Assembly (NCBI GenBank): GCA_903899985.1
Contig: CAIULL010000268.1
Location: 1-58,542, forward strand
Reading direction: 5' to 3'
Length of the DNA: 58,542 nucleotides
Source of the DNA: an uncultured Schlesneria sp.
GTDB lineage: Bacteria; Planctomycetota; Planctomycetia; Planctomycetales; Planctomycetaceae
Shown in pieces: positions 28,701 to 36,764 of this stretch (position 1 is its first letter; each line of letters opens with the position of its first letter). The notes under the pieces are model-generated. The model was not told where the DNA came from, did not search any database, and saw only the letters and a program-made list of their open reading frames with translations. The position numbers were made by a program, and so were the translations under genes.

Positions 28701-29179
28701 ATCTTGCAGAGGTCGCCGAACTGCAACTCGGCCAGCCAGTTGACGTCAAACCGGTTTTGCTGGGTGAATTTCTCTTCGTTGCGGATGCAAGTGGCGTGAT
28801 CCGTCAATTGAATATTCGCTCGTTCGATACCGATGGACAGGCGAGTTTAACCGCGCCAATCAAGAACATCTGGCCGGTGGGCGCTAATCTTCTTGTCCAG
28901 GCGGGAGATGGGAAGTTACATTATCTCGCTGAAGGCAAAACGTTGATGGAGCAATGGTCGTTCGACTTGTTGAAACTCGATCCTGTCGGGCCTGTCATAA
29001 TTAAAGACGATCACGTCTGGATCGCCTGCCAGAATGGAACGATCCTTATCTTGAACCGGGAAACTGGCGTTGAAACGCGTCGCATTGCCGTGCCACAGTC
29101 GTTATCGATCGGACTGAGGCAGATTCAAGAGACGTTGTTTGCCGTGGGATCCGACGGAGCGCTTTATCGGCTGGATTAA
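25727..29179 (+). CDS. FHA - TM - TPR - PQQ-type beta-propeller protein
   Basis: A 1150-residue single-pass membrane protein. Residues 1-95 are an FHA domain (LTIGRQSFNDICISEPDVAPMHCRVSW), which binds phosphothreonine peptides in the cytoplasm. A disordered acidic linker leads to one helix at 193-217 (SPLVLGLTAGGLILLLVTGIFWFLI). Outside the membrane come TPR-like units (YDRAVAEMSDGQFTQSITTFERFIAQYPNHGLR) resembling CpoB/YbgF. From about 450 to the end lies a WD/PQQ-type beta-propeller (CYAVDPATGELVWRRVIG, then repeats). It starts two bases after the zinc-ribbon ExbD gene. By layout it could be the energised partner of the ExbB/ExbD motor, in place of TonB or TolA; this is inference. PQQ binding itself is not claimed. 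Confidence 0.85.
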   Translation: MTKASLILRRLDGSTEQRELSRSQPLTIGRQSFNDICISEPDVAPMHCRVSWNKTGFEVTAATSAGVDVNSGSVAHMMLNSGDTIRVGSIDLTFQEEPSVSRDASHDPQSSRKSGVKPETVVSHVEKKMSDLPLYEGKVLTESQAELEALQSAEEDFFADTEPFPGKAPKQKPVDAGLIGRPVRPGEQEILKSPLVLGLTAGGLILLLVTGIFWFLISRETSNRLYDRAVAEMSDGQFTQSITTFERFIAQYPNHGLRRQADRGLAKAHVQKEISGASPTWKRGLERLNELIKAHRNESDFSALHSTLFQYAEQISMGAAKSAETNRDADLLIVSKDAQDLLERYADPSAPPAGTIARINEQRRKATNAIEKQKTFDLAMKTVDTAIAEKKPMVALSERERLVKSFPEFITSKRVKDALQKSLDLERSVVATDESERPAEVNDEAPQTGEPILGVVYSRSRTEDNSQGQVVFVTAKDSCYAVDPATGELVWRRVIGVRSPFFPIKTTGSQSSVLMFDTRDNSLLACQLSKGRLIWRQRLSARAIGKPLIHEGQIYLPLEGNSLVRIDLDTGRLSATVKFSQNLATSPVLSRDGNYLLVPGEMAMIYSLTLRTTATTPALSAVATTFTDHAAGSISASPLMMGDLLLLCENDLADSARLRLWNAKKPSESLIELPSTRIVGIGQVHDTPVLRGNQLVVPSSGEQFAAFVVTDEPGHEGIAPNGQYKANQSTKANTIAGPLFVAVGPDNQFWSAGSAFRRFEINSNTIRMDSVSTAPGIASQPLQLVGEQFCVGRKAIYSDAVTFSAIEREKLTSPWRIIVGDAPLEMVSSRDGGVIWIGESGTVYSLGKNRLTQSGFDLKAGTDLELPINLTSRIRASLLPDQRLVVVAGGETIVAYLINQVGQLTDKYKLNEIPETDPLMLDEGLVFPLPSRLKMIPLAGAKKAVQDLMLPVGEKQEHRWAHLIRIDGRELIACDGGGRLSRIQYRAGDVPHLAEVAELQLGQPVDVKPVLLGEFLFVADASGVIRQLNIRSFDTDGQASLTAPIKNIWPVGANLLVQAGDGKLHYLAEGKTLMEQWSFDLLKLDPVGPVIIKDDHVWIACQNGTILILNRETGVETRRIAVPQSLSIGLRQIQETLFAVGSDGALYRLD

Positions 29180-29266
29180 ACCCGTTGTTAAGAAGACGGC
29201 GTTTTCGAGACAGGAATCTGGCAACCTGCGGAACCTTGAGCAGATTCTGCGCACGCATACAAATCT

Positions 29267-29285
29267 TTCCCGGTAAGGTCGGGAA
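29267..29285 (+). terminator. Short hairpin after the FHA gene
   Basis: TTCCCG (29267-29272) and CGGGAA (29280-29285) pair around a seven-base loop and are followed by CTTTT. It may end or weaken transcription between the FHA-propeller gene and the vWA gene. The stem is short. Confidence 0.35.
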
Positions 29286-29404
29286 CTTTTGCAACTTTGA
29301 AGCGTCGAATGTGCGTGTGATTGTTACGGACGAGATTCGTTGCGGGCTTCGCGACGGAACATCAAGATCCGCATCTGTCTGACATTCTGTTTCAAGGGAC
29401 TGCC

Positions 29405-31798
29405 ATGAAACGTACGCTCGCTCTCGTCATCGGTCTTTTCGCAGGACTGACAAGCTCCCCGGCCATTGCTCAAGGGGTGCTCATTTTCACCAGCCATCCC
29501 GCGCCATTGCCGCGACCGACGTGGCATCATCACGAGGCGCCGACAACTACTTTGCCCGGTTCTGCGTACAAGATCAAAGAACTGAGTCTACAAGCCAGAA
29601 TCGTTGATCAAGTCGCTCGGGTGCAGGTCTCTCAATCATTCGTGAATACGGGTAACGTTCCGATCGAAGTTCAGTTCCTGTTCCCGCTTCCCTATGACGG
29701 AGCCATCGATAAATTGACATTGCTGGTTGATGGAAAGGAGTTTCCCGGAAAATTGATGCCCGCGAAAGAGGCTCGATCCATCTACGAGTCGATTGTCCGA
29801 TCGAACAAAGATCCAGCACTTCTTGAATGGATGGGGATGGGCCTCTTTCAGACAAATGTCTTTCCCGTGCCGCCCGGTGCCGAGCGTAAAGTGACGCTAA
29901 ATTACAATCAGTTGCTTCGAAAAGATCGCGGTTTGACGGATTTTCTGTTTCCACTCAGTACCGCAAAATATACATCGCACGCTGTCGAAAAGATCGACAT
30001 TCAAATTGCAATCGAATCGGGAATCGACATCAAGAACGTCTATTCTCCGACCCACACGGTTGACATCAAGCGGCCTGATGCGAAACACGCGGTTGTGACA
30101 TATTCACGAGCAAACGAAGTTCCGACGACCGATTTTCGACTGCTTTACGACGTCGATAAGGGCCAGGTTGGTGCCAGTGTGATCAGTTACCGTCCCTCGA
30201 CAAGTGAAGACGGATTCTTTCTTTTGCTGGCGAGTCCGCAGGTGAAACCTGTGGATGTCGAACGTCCGAAGAAGACCGTCATTTTTGTGGTGGATCGATC
30301 GGGAAGTATGAGTGGCAAGAAGTTTGAGCAGGCTCGTGCGGCTCTCAAATTTGTTCTCAATAATCTGCGAGAAGAGGATCTGTTCAATGTCATCGCTTAT
30401 GACGGTAACGTCGAGTCCTTCAGGCCAGAGCTTGAAAAGTACAACGACGAAACTCGCAAAGCTGCCATCGGGTTTGTCGAAGGGATTTACCCCGGCGGTG
30501 GGACAAATATTCATGGATCGCTGACATCTGCTTTGGCGCAACTGAAAGACAACAGCCGCCCGAATTACGTCCTGTTCCTGACGGACGGTCTTCCCACGAT
30601 CGGCGTGACGAACGAAGGACAAATCTGTCAGGCCGCAAAAGAGGCAAACAAAGTTCACGCACGGATCCTCTCGTTCGGAGTTGGATACGACGTCAATTCC
30701 CGACTTCTCGACAGAGTTTCGCGTGACGGGAATGGCCTTTCCGAGTATGTTCGGCCGGATGAAGACATCGAAGCTCATGTCAGTGCCGTGTACAACAACA
30801 TCAGTTCTCCCGTATTGACGGATGTCGCAGTCAACTTCGAGTTGGATGGGATCAAAATCGAGGACGGTGCTCCCGTCAATCGTGTCTATCCCAAGACGAA
30901 CTTCGATTTATTTGAAGGGCAGCAACTGGTCGTTGTCGGTCGGTACAAGAAACCCGGTGCTGCCAAAGTCTTCATTAAAGGACGAGTCGGCGATCAGGAG
31001 CAGAAATTCGACTTCCCGGCGAACCTCATCGAAAAGAGCAGCGACGAGACCTATGCCTTTGTGGAAAAGTTATGGGCCTTGCGGCGGATCGGGGAAATCA
31101 TTGATCAGATCGATCTGGTGGGGAAAAACGATGAACTCGTTAAAGAACTTGTCGAGTTGTCGACAAAACACGGAATTCTGACCCCCTATACGTCGTTCCT
31201 CGCTGATGAATCCATGCGGCCGCTGTTGTCGAACACTGAAGGACTACGTCGAGCTAACGACAGTCTTATGAAACTTGGCGAATCATCGGGTGCAAGCGGA
31301 GTTGCTCAACGTGCGACAAAGGGCAGCTTCCAAAGCGCGAATAACGCTGCTGCACCAGTTCAAGACTTTCTGAGAAGTGCTGGCGGTGGTCGGCCACAAG
31401 GTGTCGGTGGAAGAAACGGAGGGATGGTGGGACGTGCACAAACAAAGCCTGGTCTTGCGGCGTCAAGCTCGCAACCTTCCTCGATAGTCGCCAATTCATT
31501 CCACGACATCGAGTCGGATTCCACTGTTCCTGCTGACTCGGTTCGTCAATTCGGGAATCAGGCGGTTTACGCTCGAAGCCAACCAGGAAAAAAGGAACAA
31601 ATTCTCGTCACGCCTGAGACGGCTGAGCTGGATCTGGAAAAGGACAAAGCCAGGATTGTAACTGTCGATCGCTACAGTGAAGCCTATTTCGCACTCGTTA
31701 AAGCCAATTCCGTGACCGAAAATCAGATTCTCAGCCAGCAGCGTGACGTTGAGCAATTGCTGATTAAGCTGCGCGGCAAGAATTATCTGATAAAATAA
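29405..31798 (+). CDS. Secreted VIT and vWA domain protein
   Basis: A 797-residue exported protein with signal peptide MKRTLALVIGLFAGLTSSPAIAQ. Residues about 55-190 form a VIT domain (AKEARSIYESIVRSNKDPALLEW, FQTNVFPVPPGAERKVTLNYNQLL). From about 290 a vWA domain has an intact metal site (VDRSGSMSG, FLTDGLPTIG). Animal inter-alpha-trypsin inhibitor heavy chains share this order. The C-terminal third is low in structure (QPSSIVANSFHDIES and around) and ends in a charged helix. The ATG at 29405 is preferred to 29321 because it begins the signal peptide. A role in binding extracellular or cell-envelope partners is likely. It lies 225 bases after the ExbB-FHA cluster and may belong to it. Confidence 0.88.
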   Translation: MKRTLALVIGLFAGLTSSPAIAQGVLIFTSHPAPLPRPTWHHHEAPTTTLPGSAYKIKELSLQARIVDQVARVQVSQSFVNTGNVPIEVQFLFPLPYDGAIDKLTLLVDGKEFPGKLMPAKEARSIYESIVRSNKDPALLEWMGMGLFQTNVFPVPPGAERKVTLNYNQLLRKDRGLTDFLFPLSTAKYTSHAVEKIDIQIAIESGIDIKNVYSPTHTVDIKRPDAKHAVVTYSRANEVPTTDFRLLYDVDKGQVGASVISYRPSTSEDGFFLLLASPQVKPVDVERPKKTVIFVVDRSGSMSGKKFEQARAALKFVLNNLREEDLFNVIAYDGNVESFRPELEKYNDETRKAAIGFVEGIYPGGGTNIHGSLTSALAQLKDNSRPNYVLFLTDGLPTIGVTNEGQICQAAKEANKVHARILSFGVGYDVNSRLLDRVSRDGNGLSEYVRPDEDIEAHVSAVYNNISSPVLTDVAVNFELDGIKIEDGAPVNRVYPKTNFDLFEGQQLVVVGRYKKPGAAKVFIKGRVGDQEQKFDFPANLIEKSSDETYAFVEKLWALRRIGEIIDQIDLVGKNDELVKELVELSTKHGILTPYTSFLADESMRPLLSNTEGLRRANDSLMKLGESSGASGVAQRATKGSFQSANNAAAPVQDFLRSAGGGRPQGVGGRNGGMVGRAQTKPGLAASSSQPSSIVANSFHDIESDSTVPADSVRQFGNQAVYARSQPGKKEQILVTPETAELDLEKDKARIVTVDRYSEAYFALVKANSVTENQILSQQRDVEQLLIKLRGKNYLIK

Positions 31799-31825
31799 CA
31801 CTCTTGTTGCGACGTCATAAGATCA

Positions 31826-31851
31826 CAGCCTGGTCGACGACGACCAGGCTG
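31826..31851. terminator. Strong bidirectional terminator hairpin
   Basis: CAGCCTGGTCG (31826-31836) and CGACCAGGCTG (31841-31851) form a perfect 11-bp stem with a four-base loop. A T-run (ACTTTTTTG) follows shortly on the plus strand. It lies between the convergent vWA gene and membrane-protein gene and can serve both. Confidence 0.85.
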
Positions 31852-31896
31852 TTGCGTCAAACTTTTTTGAATTGCGATTTTCCCTGTGAAAACTCG

Positions 31897-32457
31897 TTAA
31901 CGGCGACTGTTTCTGCGATACCAAAGTCGAATCAACTGCAGTGTCTGTTTGATTCGATTCAGATACCGGCCGCAAGCGGCTTTGATCAGAATCAGTTTGG
32001 CTCGAATGGCCTGATATATTGGCAACGCGTGCAGTGCCGCGTGGACTCGATCACTGATCTGGATCAGCCAGTCATGAAGCCGTCTGAACCAGTCAATCGA
32101 CATCAGTTGCGGTTTGCAGATGACGAACATCCGAGCTTCGATTGCCGTCCCAATCACTTTCGCCGCGATGATCACTGCCAGGCTTGCGAACCAGTGTCCC
32201 TGAGACATCCAGTAAATGGCAAGAAGCTTAAACGGAAGCAGAATGGTGAGTGGCAACAAGAAAACGATGATCGTTGCGTAGGGAGGCAGCCGTCGAATTA
32301 ACGCCTCAACGCGCTGGACCCATTTGAACAGCGCGATTTTGGCAGTGAGCCATTTGAGGCCGTCCCACAACGTTTCTTCGATCCAGATGACGAGCGACGC
32401 AATCAGGATCAAAGGTGCTGTCAGCCAACGTTTCCACCGCCACGATTTTTGCGTCAC
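31897..32457 (-). CDS. Unknown membrane protein, basic
   Basis: A 186-residue protein with three or so hydrophobic segments (WLTAPLILIASLVIWIEETLW, ATIIVFLLPLTILLPFKLLAIYW, WFASLAVIIAAKVIGTAIEARMF) and a strongly basic C-terminal half. No family was recognised. The GTG start overlaps the isomerase stop by four bases (GTGA), so it is translated with that gene. Confidence 0.65.
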   Translation of the reverse strand: MTQKSWRWKRWLTAPLILIASLVIWIEETLWDGLKWLTAKIALFKWVQRVEALIRRLPPYATIIVFLLPLTILLPFKLLAIYWMSQGHWFASLAVIIAAKVIGTAIEARMFVICKPQLMSIDWFRRLHDWLIQISDRVHAALHALPIYQAIRAKLILIKAACGRYLNRIKQTLQLIRLWYRRNSRR

Positions 32458-33302
32458 AGGATCTCGGTTCGCAGTTTCGTTAATAACGCCGCTGCCGTTC
32501 CAATATCTCGTCGCTGACGCTCACGATCATGAGCAATTTCACGCTCGATCGTCAGAGGCCCGGTATAGCCGACGGATTTGAGAGTCCTCAAATAGGTTTC
32601 CATCCCGACGTCACCTTCACCCAGAGCGACTTCGGACCCCCACTCTTTGCCACGAACGGGTTCAGCAGCCCACTTTGCGTCTTTACAATGAACGCTCCGG
32701 ACGAGATGCCCCACTTTCTTTAACGCGTCAATTGGATTGCCTGTCCCATACAGAATCATGTTGGCGGGATCGAAGTTGATGAACAGGTTCGGTCGGTCGA
32801 CGTCATGAATGAATTCCAGAAGATGCTCGGCAGTTTCCTGACCTGTTTCCAGGTGCATCTTCTGGCCATTTTTGGCAACGTGATCGAGCAGGTCGCGAGT
32901 CGTTTCGATCAACCCGAGGTAGCTGGCACCCGTTCGATCACTGGGGACAAATCCGATGTGCATCCCAACGGTGTCGCATCCGAGCAGTTTCGTGAAATCC
33001 GAAATCTGTTTCATTTCCTCAGCGCGAGCCGCTCGAGTTGCTTCGGGAACAAGCCCGACAGTGCGAGCTGTGGTTTCAATGTCAGCGTAGCTTTCACCAT
33101 CGAACCCACCGAATACGCAGGTGACTGTAATGCCGGCAGCGTGACACTGGGAGAGAAATTTTTCGGCCGCTGGTTTCGTTCTTGTCCCTGCGTGGGGCGA
33201 ATGCACCTGAACCGTCGGAATCCCTAATTCTTTGGCAACATCCAGGTGAACGCCTAATCCGGCATCAACACTCGCGAAGACACCAATGGGCCACGTTGAC
33301 AT
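32454..33302 (-). CDS. Sugar phosphate isomerase/epimerase (AP endonuclease 2 fold)
   Basis: A 282-residue TIM-barrel protein of the xylose-isomerase-like group. It begins VFASVDAGLGVHLDVAKELGIPTVQVHSPHAG and holds VTCVFGGFDGESY, CDTVGMHIGFVP, KMHLETGQETAEHLLEF, LFINFDPANMILYG, RSVHCKDAKW and TGPLTIEREIAHD. The last four carry the metal ligands (Glu, Asp, His, Glu). It probably isomerises or epimerises a sugar or inositol derivative, and no substrate can be named. An upstream in-frame ATG at 33473 would add 57 unlikely residues; the ATG at 33302 has AGGGA upstream and starts the barrel directly. Confidence 0.85.
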   Translation of the reverse strand: MSTWPIGVFASVDAGLGVHLDVAKELGIPTVQVHSPHAGTRTKPAAEKFLSQCHAAGITVTCVFGGFDGESYADIETTARTVGLVPEATRAARAEEMKQISDFTKLLGCDTVGMHIGFVPSDRTGASYLGLIETTRDLLDHVAKNGQKMHLETGQETAEHLLEFIHDVDRPNLFINFDPANMILYGTGNPIDALKKVGHLVRSVHCKDAKWAAEPVRGKEWGSEVALGEGDVGMETYLRTLKSVGYTGPLTIEREIAHDRERQRRDIGTAAALLTKLRTEIL

Positions 33303-33473
33303 GATCTTGTCCCTTGAGGGTGGAAAATCTGAGAACCGTCGCCGATGATACGCGCCGACTGATGGCACGGCTAGTGAATTGCCAATCTTCTGAAGGAAGG
33401 TGCCGCTGCAGGATCGACTTCGGTCACACAGTGCTCTTTGACCGGCAAAATTCTTTTTCGAATCGATTTCCAA

Positions 33474-33971
33474 ATGTACCGTTTTTTTCTGTGCGTGTTC
33501 TTGATCGGACTGATGGGCTGTGATTCTTCGCCATCGAATCCGGTAGCAGCTTCAAAGTCCCCCCCACAAGAATTGATCGATAAGGATCGTATCAAAGTCG
33601 TTCCAGGCCCTTCCGACCCCGATGCCCCCCAGGAATTCACCACAACGGAAAGTGGCTTGAAATACCGTATTCTTCGTCGATCCGAGGGGAAAAAGCCGAC
33701 GGCGGAAGACAGCGTACGTGTTCACTATCGTGGAACATTCGACGACGGAAGGCTGTTTGATACGACCTACGGCAAGACCGGTTCGGCCGGCGGATTTCAA
33801 ATGAGTGGCATCGTGAACGGCCTGGCTGAAGGGCTGCAGCTCATTGGCGAAGGGGGGATGATCGAACTTGAAGTTCCGCCAGAACTGGGGTATGGCGCGC
33901 AAGGAGCCCAACCCACGATTCCGCCCAATGCCACGCTCCACTTCCTGATTGAATTGCTCAATGTGAAGTAA
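33474..33971 (+). CDS. FKBP-type peptidyl-prolyl isomerase, lipoprotein
   Basis: A 165-residue protein beginning with a lipoprotein signal (MYRFFLCVFLIGLMGCDS, lipobox LMGC). One FKBP domain follows (SVRVHYRGTFDDGRLFDTTY, GLAEGLQLIGEGGMIELEVP, ELGYGAQGAQPTIPPNATLHF), with the usual drug/proline-pocket residues. It would speed cis-trans isomerisation around proline in the cell envelope. The next gene encodes two more FKBP domains and starts 44 bases on. All three share the lead-in EFTTTxSGLKYR, which points to duplication. Confidence 0.92.
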   Translation: MYRFFLCVFLIGLMGCDSSPSNPVAASKSPPQELIDKDRIKVVPGPSDPDAPQEFTTTESGLKYRILRRSEGKKPTAEDSVRVHYRGTFDDGRLFDTTYGKTGSAGGFQMSGIVNGLAEGLQLIGEGGMIELEVPPELGYGAQGAQPTIPPNATLHFLIELLNVK

Positions 33972-34014
33972 CTTGGTTTGTTCAGAAAATTGCCGTCTTT
34001 ATTGTGAGGTCTTG

Positions 34015-34863
34015 ATGAATCGCCGATCGATCCTGGTTGCGAGTCTGCTGTGCATGCTCGCCTTCTTCTCAGAAAGAACGTCCATGAGTGCCGCCGACAG
34101 AAACGCCCTTGAACCTGGTCCCGCTGACAAGGATGCACCAAAAGAATTCACGACCACGAAAAGTGGCCTGAAGTACCGTGTCTTGCGTAAAACCGAAGGT
34201 GTCAAAGCGACCGCCAAGGATACTGTCAAAGTCCACTACAAAGGTTGGCTTGATGGTGGAAAAGTCTTTGACCAATCCTACGGACAAGATGGCGAGGCCA
34301 TCCAGTTTCCACTTAATGGGGTCATCGCTGGCTGGACAGAAGGGATGCAATTAGTTGGCGAAGGGGGAATGATCGAACTCGAAATTCCCTATGAGTTAGG
34401 CTACGGCGTCGAAGGGCACCCACCGGTAATTCCGGGCAAGGCCAGGCTGCATTTTATTGTCGAATTACTCAAGGTGATTCCCGCACCAAAACCGGTCGAA
34501 CCAGGTGCCGTCGACAAAGACGCACCCGAGGAATTCACGACCACGTCCAGCGGTCTGAAATATCGGATCCGACGCAAGTCGAATGGCAAAAAGCCGACCG
34601 CGACCAGTAAGGTCGAAGTCCATTACAAGGGCTGGTTTGATAACGGCGAGATTTTTGACAGCTCGTACAGCCGTGGCAAATCGATTGGATTCCCGCTCAG
34701 TGGCGTCATCAAAGGTTGGACGGAAGGGATGCAACTGGTCGGCGAAGGGGGAATGATTGAACTTGAAGTTCCCTACGATCTCGCTTACGGAGAACGGGGT
34801 CGACCCGGAATTCCACCGAAAGCAGATTTGCACTTCCTGGTCGAATTACTCGAAGTCAAGTAG
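34015..34863 (+). CDS. Two-domain FKBP-type peptidyl-prolyl isomerase, secreted
   Basis: A 282-residue exported protein (signal peptide in the first 30 residues, NRRSILVASLLCMLAFF) with two FKBP domains. The first includes VKVHYKGWLDGGKVFDQSY and the second VEVHYKGWFDNGEIFDSSY; both end in LHFxVELLxV. Each copy starts with EFTTTxSGLKYR, as in the single-domain neighbour. The nucleotide stretch encoding VGEGGMIELE is nearly identical in all three copies. The ATG at 34015 gives the signal peptide. Two-domain forms can act as chaperones as well as isomerases. Confidence 0.9.
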   Translation: MNRRSILVASLLCMLAFFSERTSMSAADRNALEPGPADKDAPKEFTTTKSGLKYRVLRKTEGVKATAKDTVKVHYKGWLDGGKVFDQSYGQDGEAIQFPLNGVIAGWTEGMQLVGEGGMIELEIPYELGYGVEGHPPVIPGKARLHFIVELLKVIPAPKPVEPGAVDKDAPEEFTTTSSGLKYRIRRKSNGKKPTATSKVEVHYKGWFDNGEIFDSSYSRGKSIGFPLSGVIKGWTEGMQLVGEGGMIELEVPYDLAYGERGRPGIPPKADLHFLVELLEVK

Positions 34864-34884
34864 GCCTCAAGCAAATCCCGTTGA

Positions 34885-34942
34885 GTTTTCAGTGTTCAGC
34901 GTGTTGTTTTCATGTGAAAACGACAAGCTGAACACTGAAAAC
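34885..34942. terminator. Long two-tier hairpin between convergent genes
   Basis: GTTTTCAGTGTTCAGC (34885-34900) and its exact inverse (34927-34942) flank a second stem, GTTGTTTTC against GAAAACGAC, with loop ATGT. The whole 58-base element folds into one long hairpin. It lies between the FKBP gene and a convergent lipoprotein gene and can stop transcripts from both. The sequence also looks like a dispersed palindromic repeat. Confidence 0.75.
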
Positions 34943-34966
34943 GATCAACACATCCCCGGGCCTGGA

Positions 34967-35296
34967 TCAGTACGTTGGCAAGCTGTTGACAGGGATAACC
35001 GCTGTGTTGTAGATCGGCGCGCCCTGGATAACCGCTGGAGCAGTCGCCGTCTGCTGTGGAACGTAGGCTGACTGGGTATATCCAGCAGGTGCAAAGGCGG
35101 TCTGGCTCATGTCGCCCTGGTAAAGTTGTGCACCTTGTGGAACGTATCCAGCTCCGGCAGGTGAGCAACCATTGTTGCACGGAGAACAGCCCCCGCCCAT
35201 TGGATAACCTGCGGTGTATCCGCGGTGCATACAGCAGCCGACCGATGACACGGCCAACATCAAACCCATAGATAGCGATGCGTACTTCTTGAACAT
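34967..35296 (-). CDS. Small Gly/Gln/Pro-rich lipoprotein
   Basis: A 109-residue protein. It starts MFKKYASLSMGLMLAVSSVGC, a lipoprotein signal with lipobox SVGC. The rest is low-complexity: Cys-Gly-rich at first (GGGCSPCNNGCSPAGAGY), then Gln, Ala, Thr and Tyr-rich. It is a lipid-anchored surface protein of unknown role. The long upstream extension in the same frame (from a TTG at 35467) is not believed, as it has no export signal at its own start. Confidence 0.7.
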   Translation of the reverse strand: MFKKYASLSMGLMLAVSSVGCCMHRGYTAGYPMGGGCSPCNNGCSPAGAGYVPQGAQLYQGDMSQTAFAPAGYTQSAYVPQQTATAPAVIQGAPIYNTAVIPVNSLPTY

Positions 35297-35630
35297 ACAG
35301 TGTTCCTTTGAACCAAATTTCCAGCAGACAGGATGTGGGGAGGGGGAGATGTGACCGGCGAACAATGCTGGTACCGGTGGGAGAACCGCCCAGCCAAAGT
35401 CTGAAGTCCGTCGGCGCGGGGCGTGATATATGCGAAGTCGGGATTTTGAGGAAATACCATTTTTCAAAAAAATGGGATTTTTTTGAGAATCTTCTCAAGA
35501 AATCTACCGGGTGCTCATTCGAATCTTGCGTAACCGATTTTGCCAGCGAAGTATCATCTGCGTCTCGTTCTGACGTGTGCCGTCAAGCGAACGTCGTACA
35601 CTTACGTGATATTCTGGCAATGAAAAAGCT

Positions 35631-36446
35631 CTAAAACCCGCTAACCGGACCTGGTTTTGCCTGGGTCGCATTTTTGTCGGCACCAACCTTTGGCGGTGTC
35701 GACGTGAAGTTGAATGATTCCAGCATCATCGGAATTCGCTCGTTGACCTTTTGAGCGTTCTCGATTCCCTCCGGCAAGACCACCACGATCACACCGATCA
35801 CACTACCGATTTTCTTTCCATAAACTTCAAAGGTGTAGTTCGTTCCGTCAATGTCTTTCCCTTTGAAGCTACAGACATCGAAAGTGGACTGGGTCTGATA
35901 GGCTGGAGAGACTTTCGGATGGACCTGAGTTGTCTCGTCTGAAGGGGAAATACGAAGCTTTTCAGACAGATAGACTTTCAGATTATTGACAAACTCGCCC
36001 GCATCCGTGGCGTGTTCACCAGCCAGTTCCCAATAGTTGCTGAGGACATAAATGTAACCCTTACGTTCTTCAAAGGTGCCTCCCCCTTTTGCAACTTTGA
36101 AGAGGGATTCCCAGGCGCCATGTAATTCGGGAAACGTCAAATTCAAGTAGTCAGGCTGACGCGGATCGATCGCCGGTTGTTCAAACGTCCCGTCGTCCTT
36201 TTGAATCATCGTCGCCGGTGGAATGGGCGTGAATTGATTCGGGACTCGCACGTCAATCAAATTGCTCGCAGCCGACCATTTTGGAGATAGCGATTGCTCG
36301 ATTTTATCGAGATACGCGTAATACTTTTTCGTTTCTGCTAATCGAGCTTCGTATTCAGCAAAGCCACAGCCCGCGGCGAACAGAAAAAAAAACGACGACG
36401 TAAAAACCCATGAGCGTTTCGAAAAATCGCATGGCGAACTGTTCAT
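35631..36446 (-). CDS. Unknown lipoprotein
   Basis: A 271-residue protein with a lipoprotein signal (FTSSFFFLFAAGCGFAEY, lipobox AAGC). The mature part is soluble, with an acidic alpha/beta character, and has no recognised family. A hydrophobic beta-strand (GSVIGVIVVVLPEGI) is followed by a proline- and lysine-rich tail. The ATG follows GAGGA at good spacing. It stands alone between lipoproteins and other envelope proteins. Confidence 0.75.
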   Translation of the reverse strand: MNSSPCDFSKRSWVFTSSFFFLFAAGCGFAEYEARLAETKKYYAYLDKIEQSLSPKWSAASNLIDVRVPNQFTPIPPATMIQKDDGTFEQPAIDPRQPDYLNLTFPELHGAWESLFKVAKGGGTFEERKGYIYVLSNYWELAGEHATDAGEFVNNLKVYLSEKLRISPSDETTQVHPKVSPAYQTQSTFDVCSFKGKDIDGTNYTFEVYGKKIGSVIGVIVVVLPEGIENAQKVNERIPMMLESFNFTSTPPKVGADKNATQAKPGPVSGF

Positions 36447-36764
36447 AGGTTTTCCTCAAACACAATCGGTTGGGACGTCATTCGGTCAATGAATATCAGA
36501 TTTTCCAGTAGAGATATGATTGTGGTGAAACGCCCGCGACCCGTCAATCAAACGGTTTTCTTTGATTTTCGGGCGGCCTGATTTCTACGTGAGAACGCGG
36601 CTTGCAAAACCAATGCTTTGTCGGTCGTCTTCATTCCATTGCGACCGCTTGACCGACCTTTTGGACAAGCCGCCGTTTTTTGACCGACTGAAAGAAAAGG
36701 CCGTGCGACGCAGATACTTTTGCGCAGAATTCTCAATGCGAAGTTTGCTTACGTATCGTGCTGA

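Noticed and set aside
30104-30778. Minus-strand frame of 224 codons
   Set aside because: It lies wholly inside the VIT/vWA gene, whose domains are certain, and has no domain of its own.
34967-35467. Longer lipoprotein frame from the TTG at 35467
   Set aside because: The export signal begins at the ATG at 35296; the longer form would bury it 57 residues inside.
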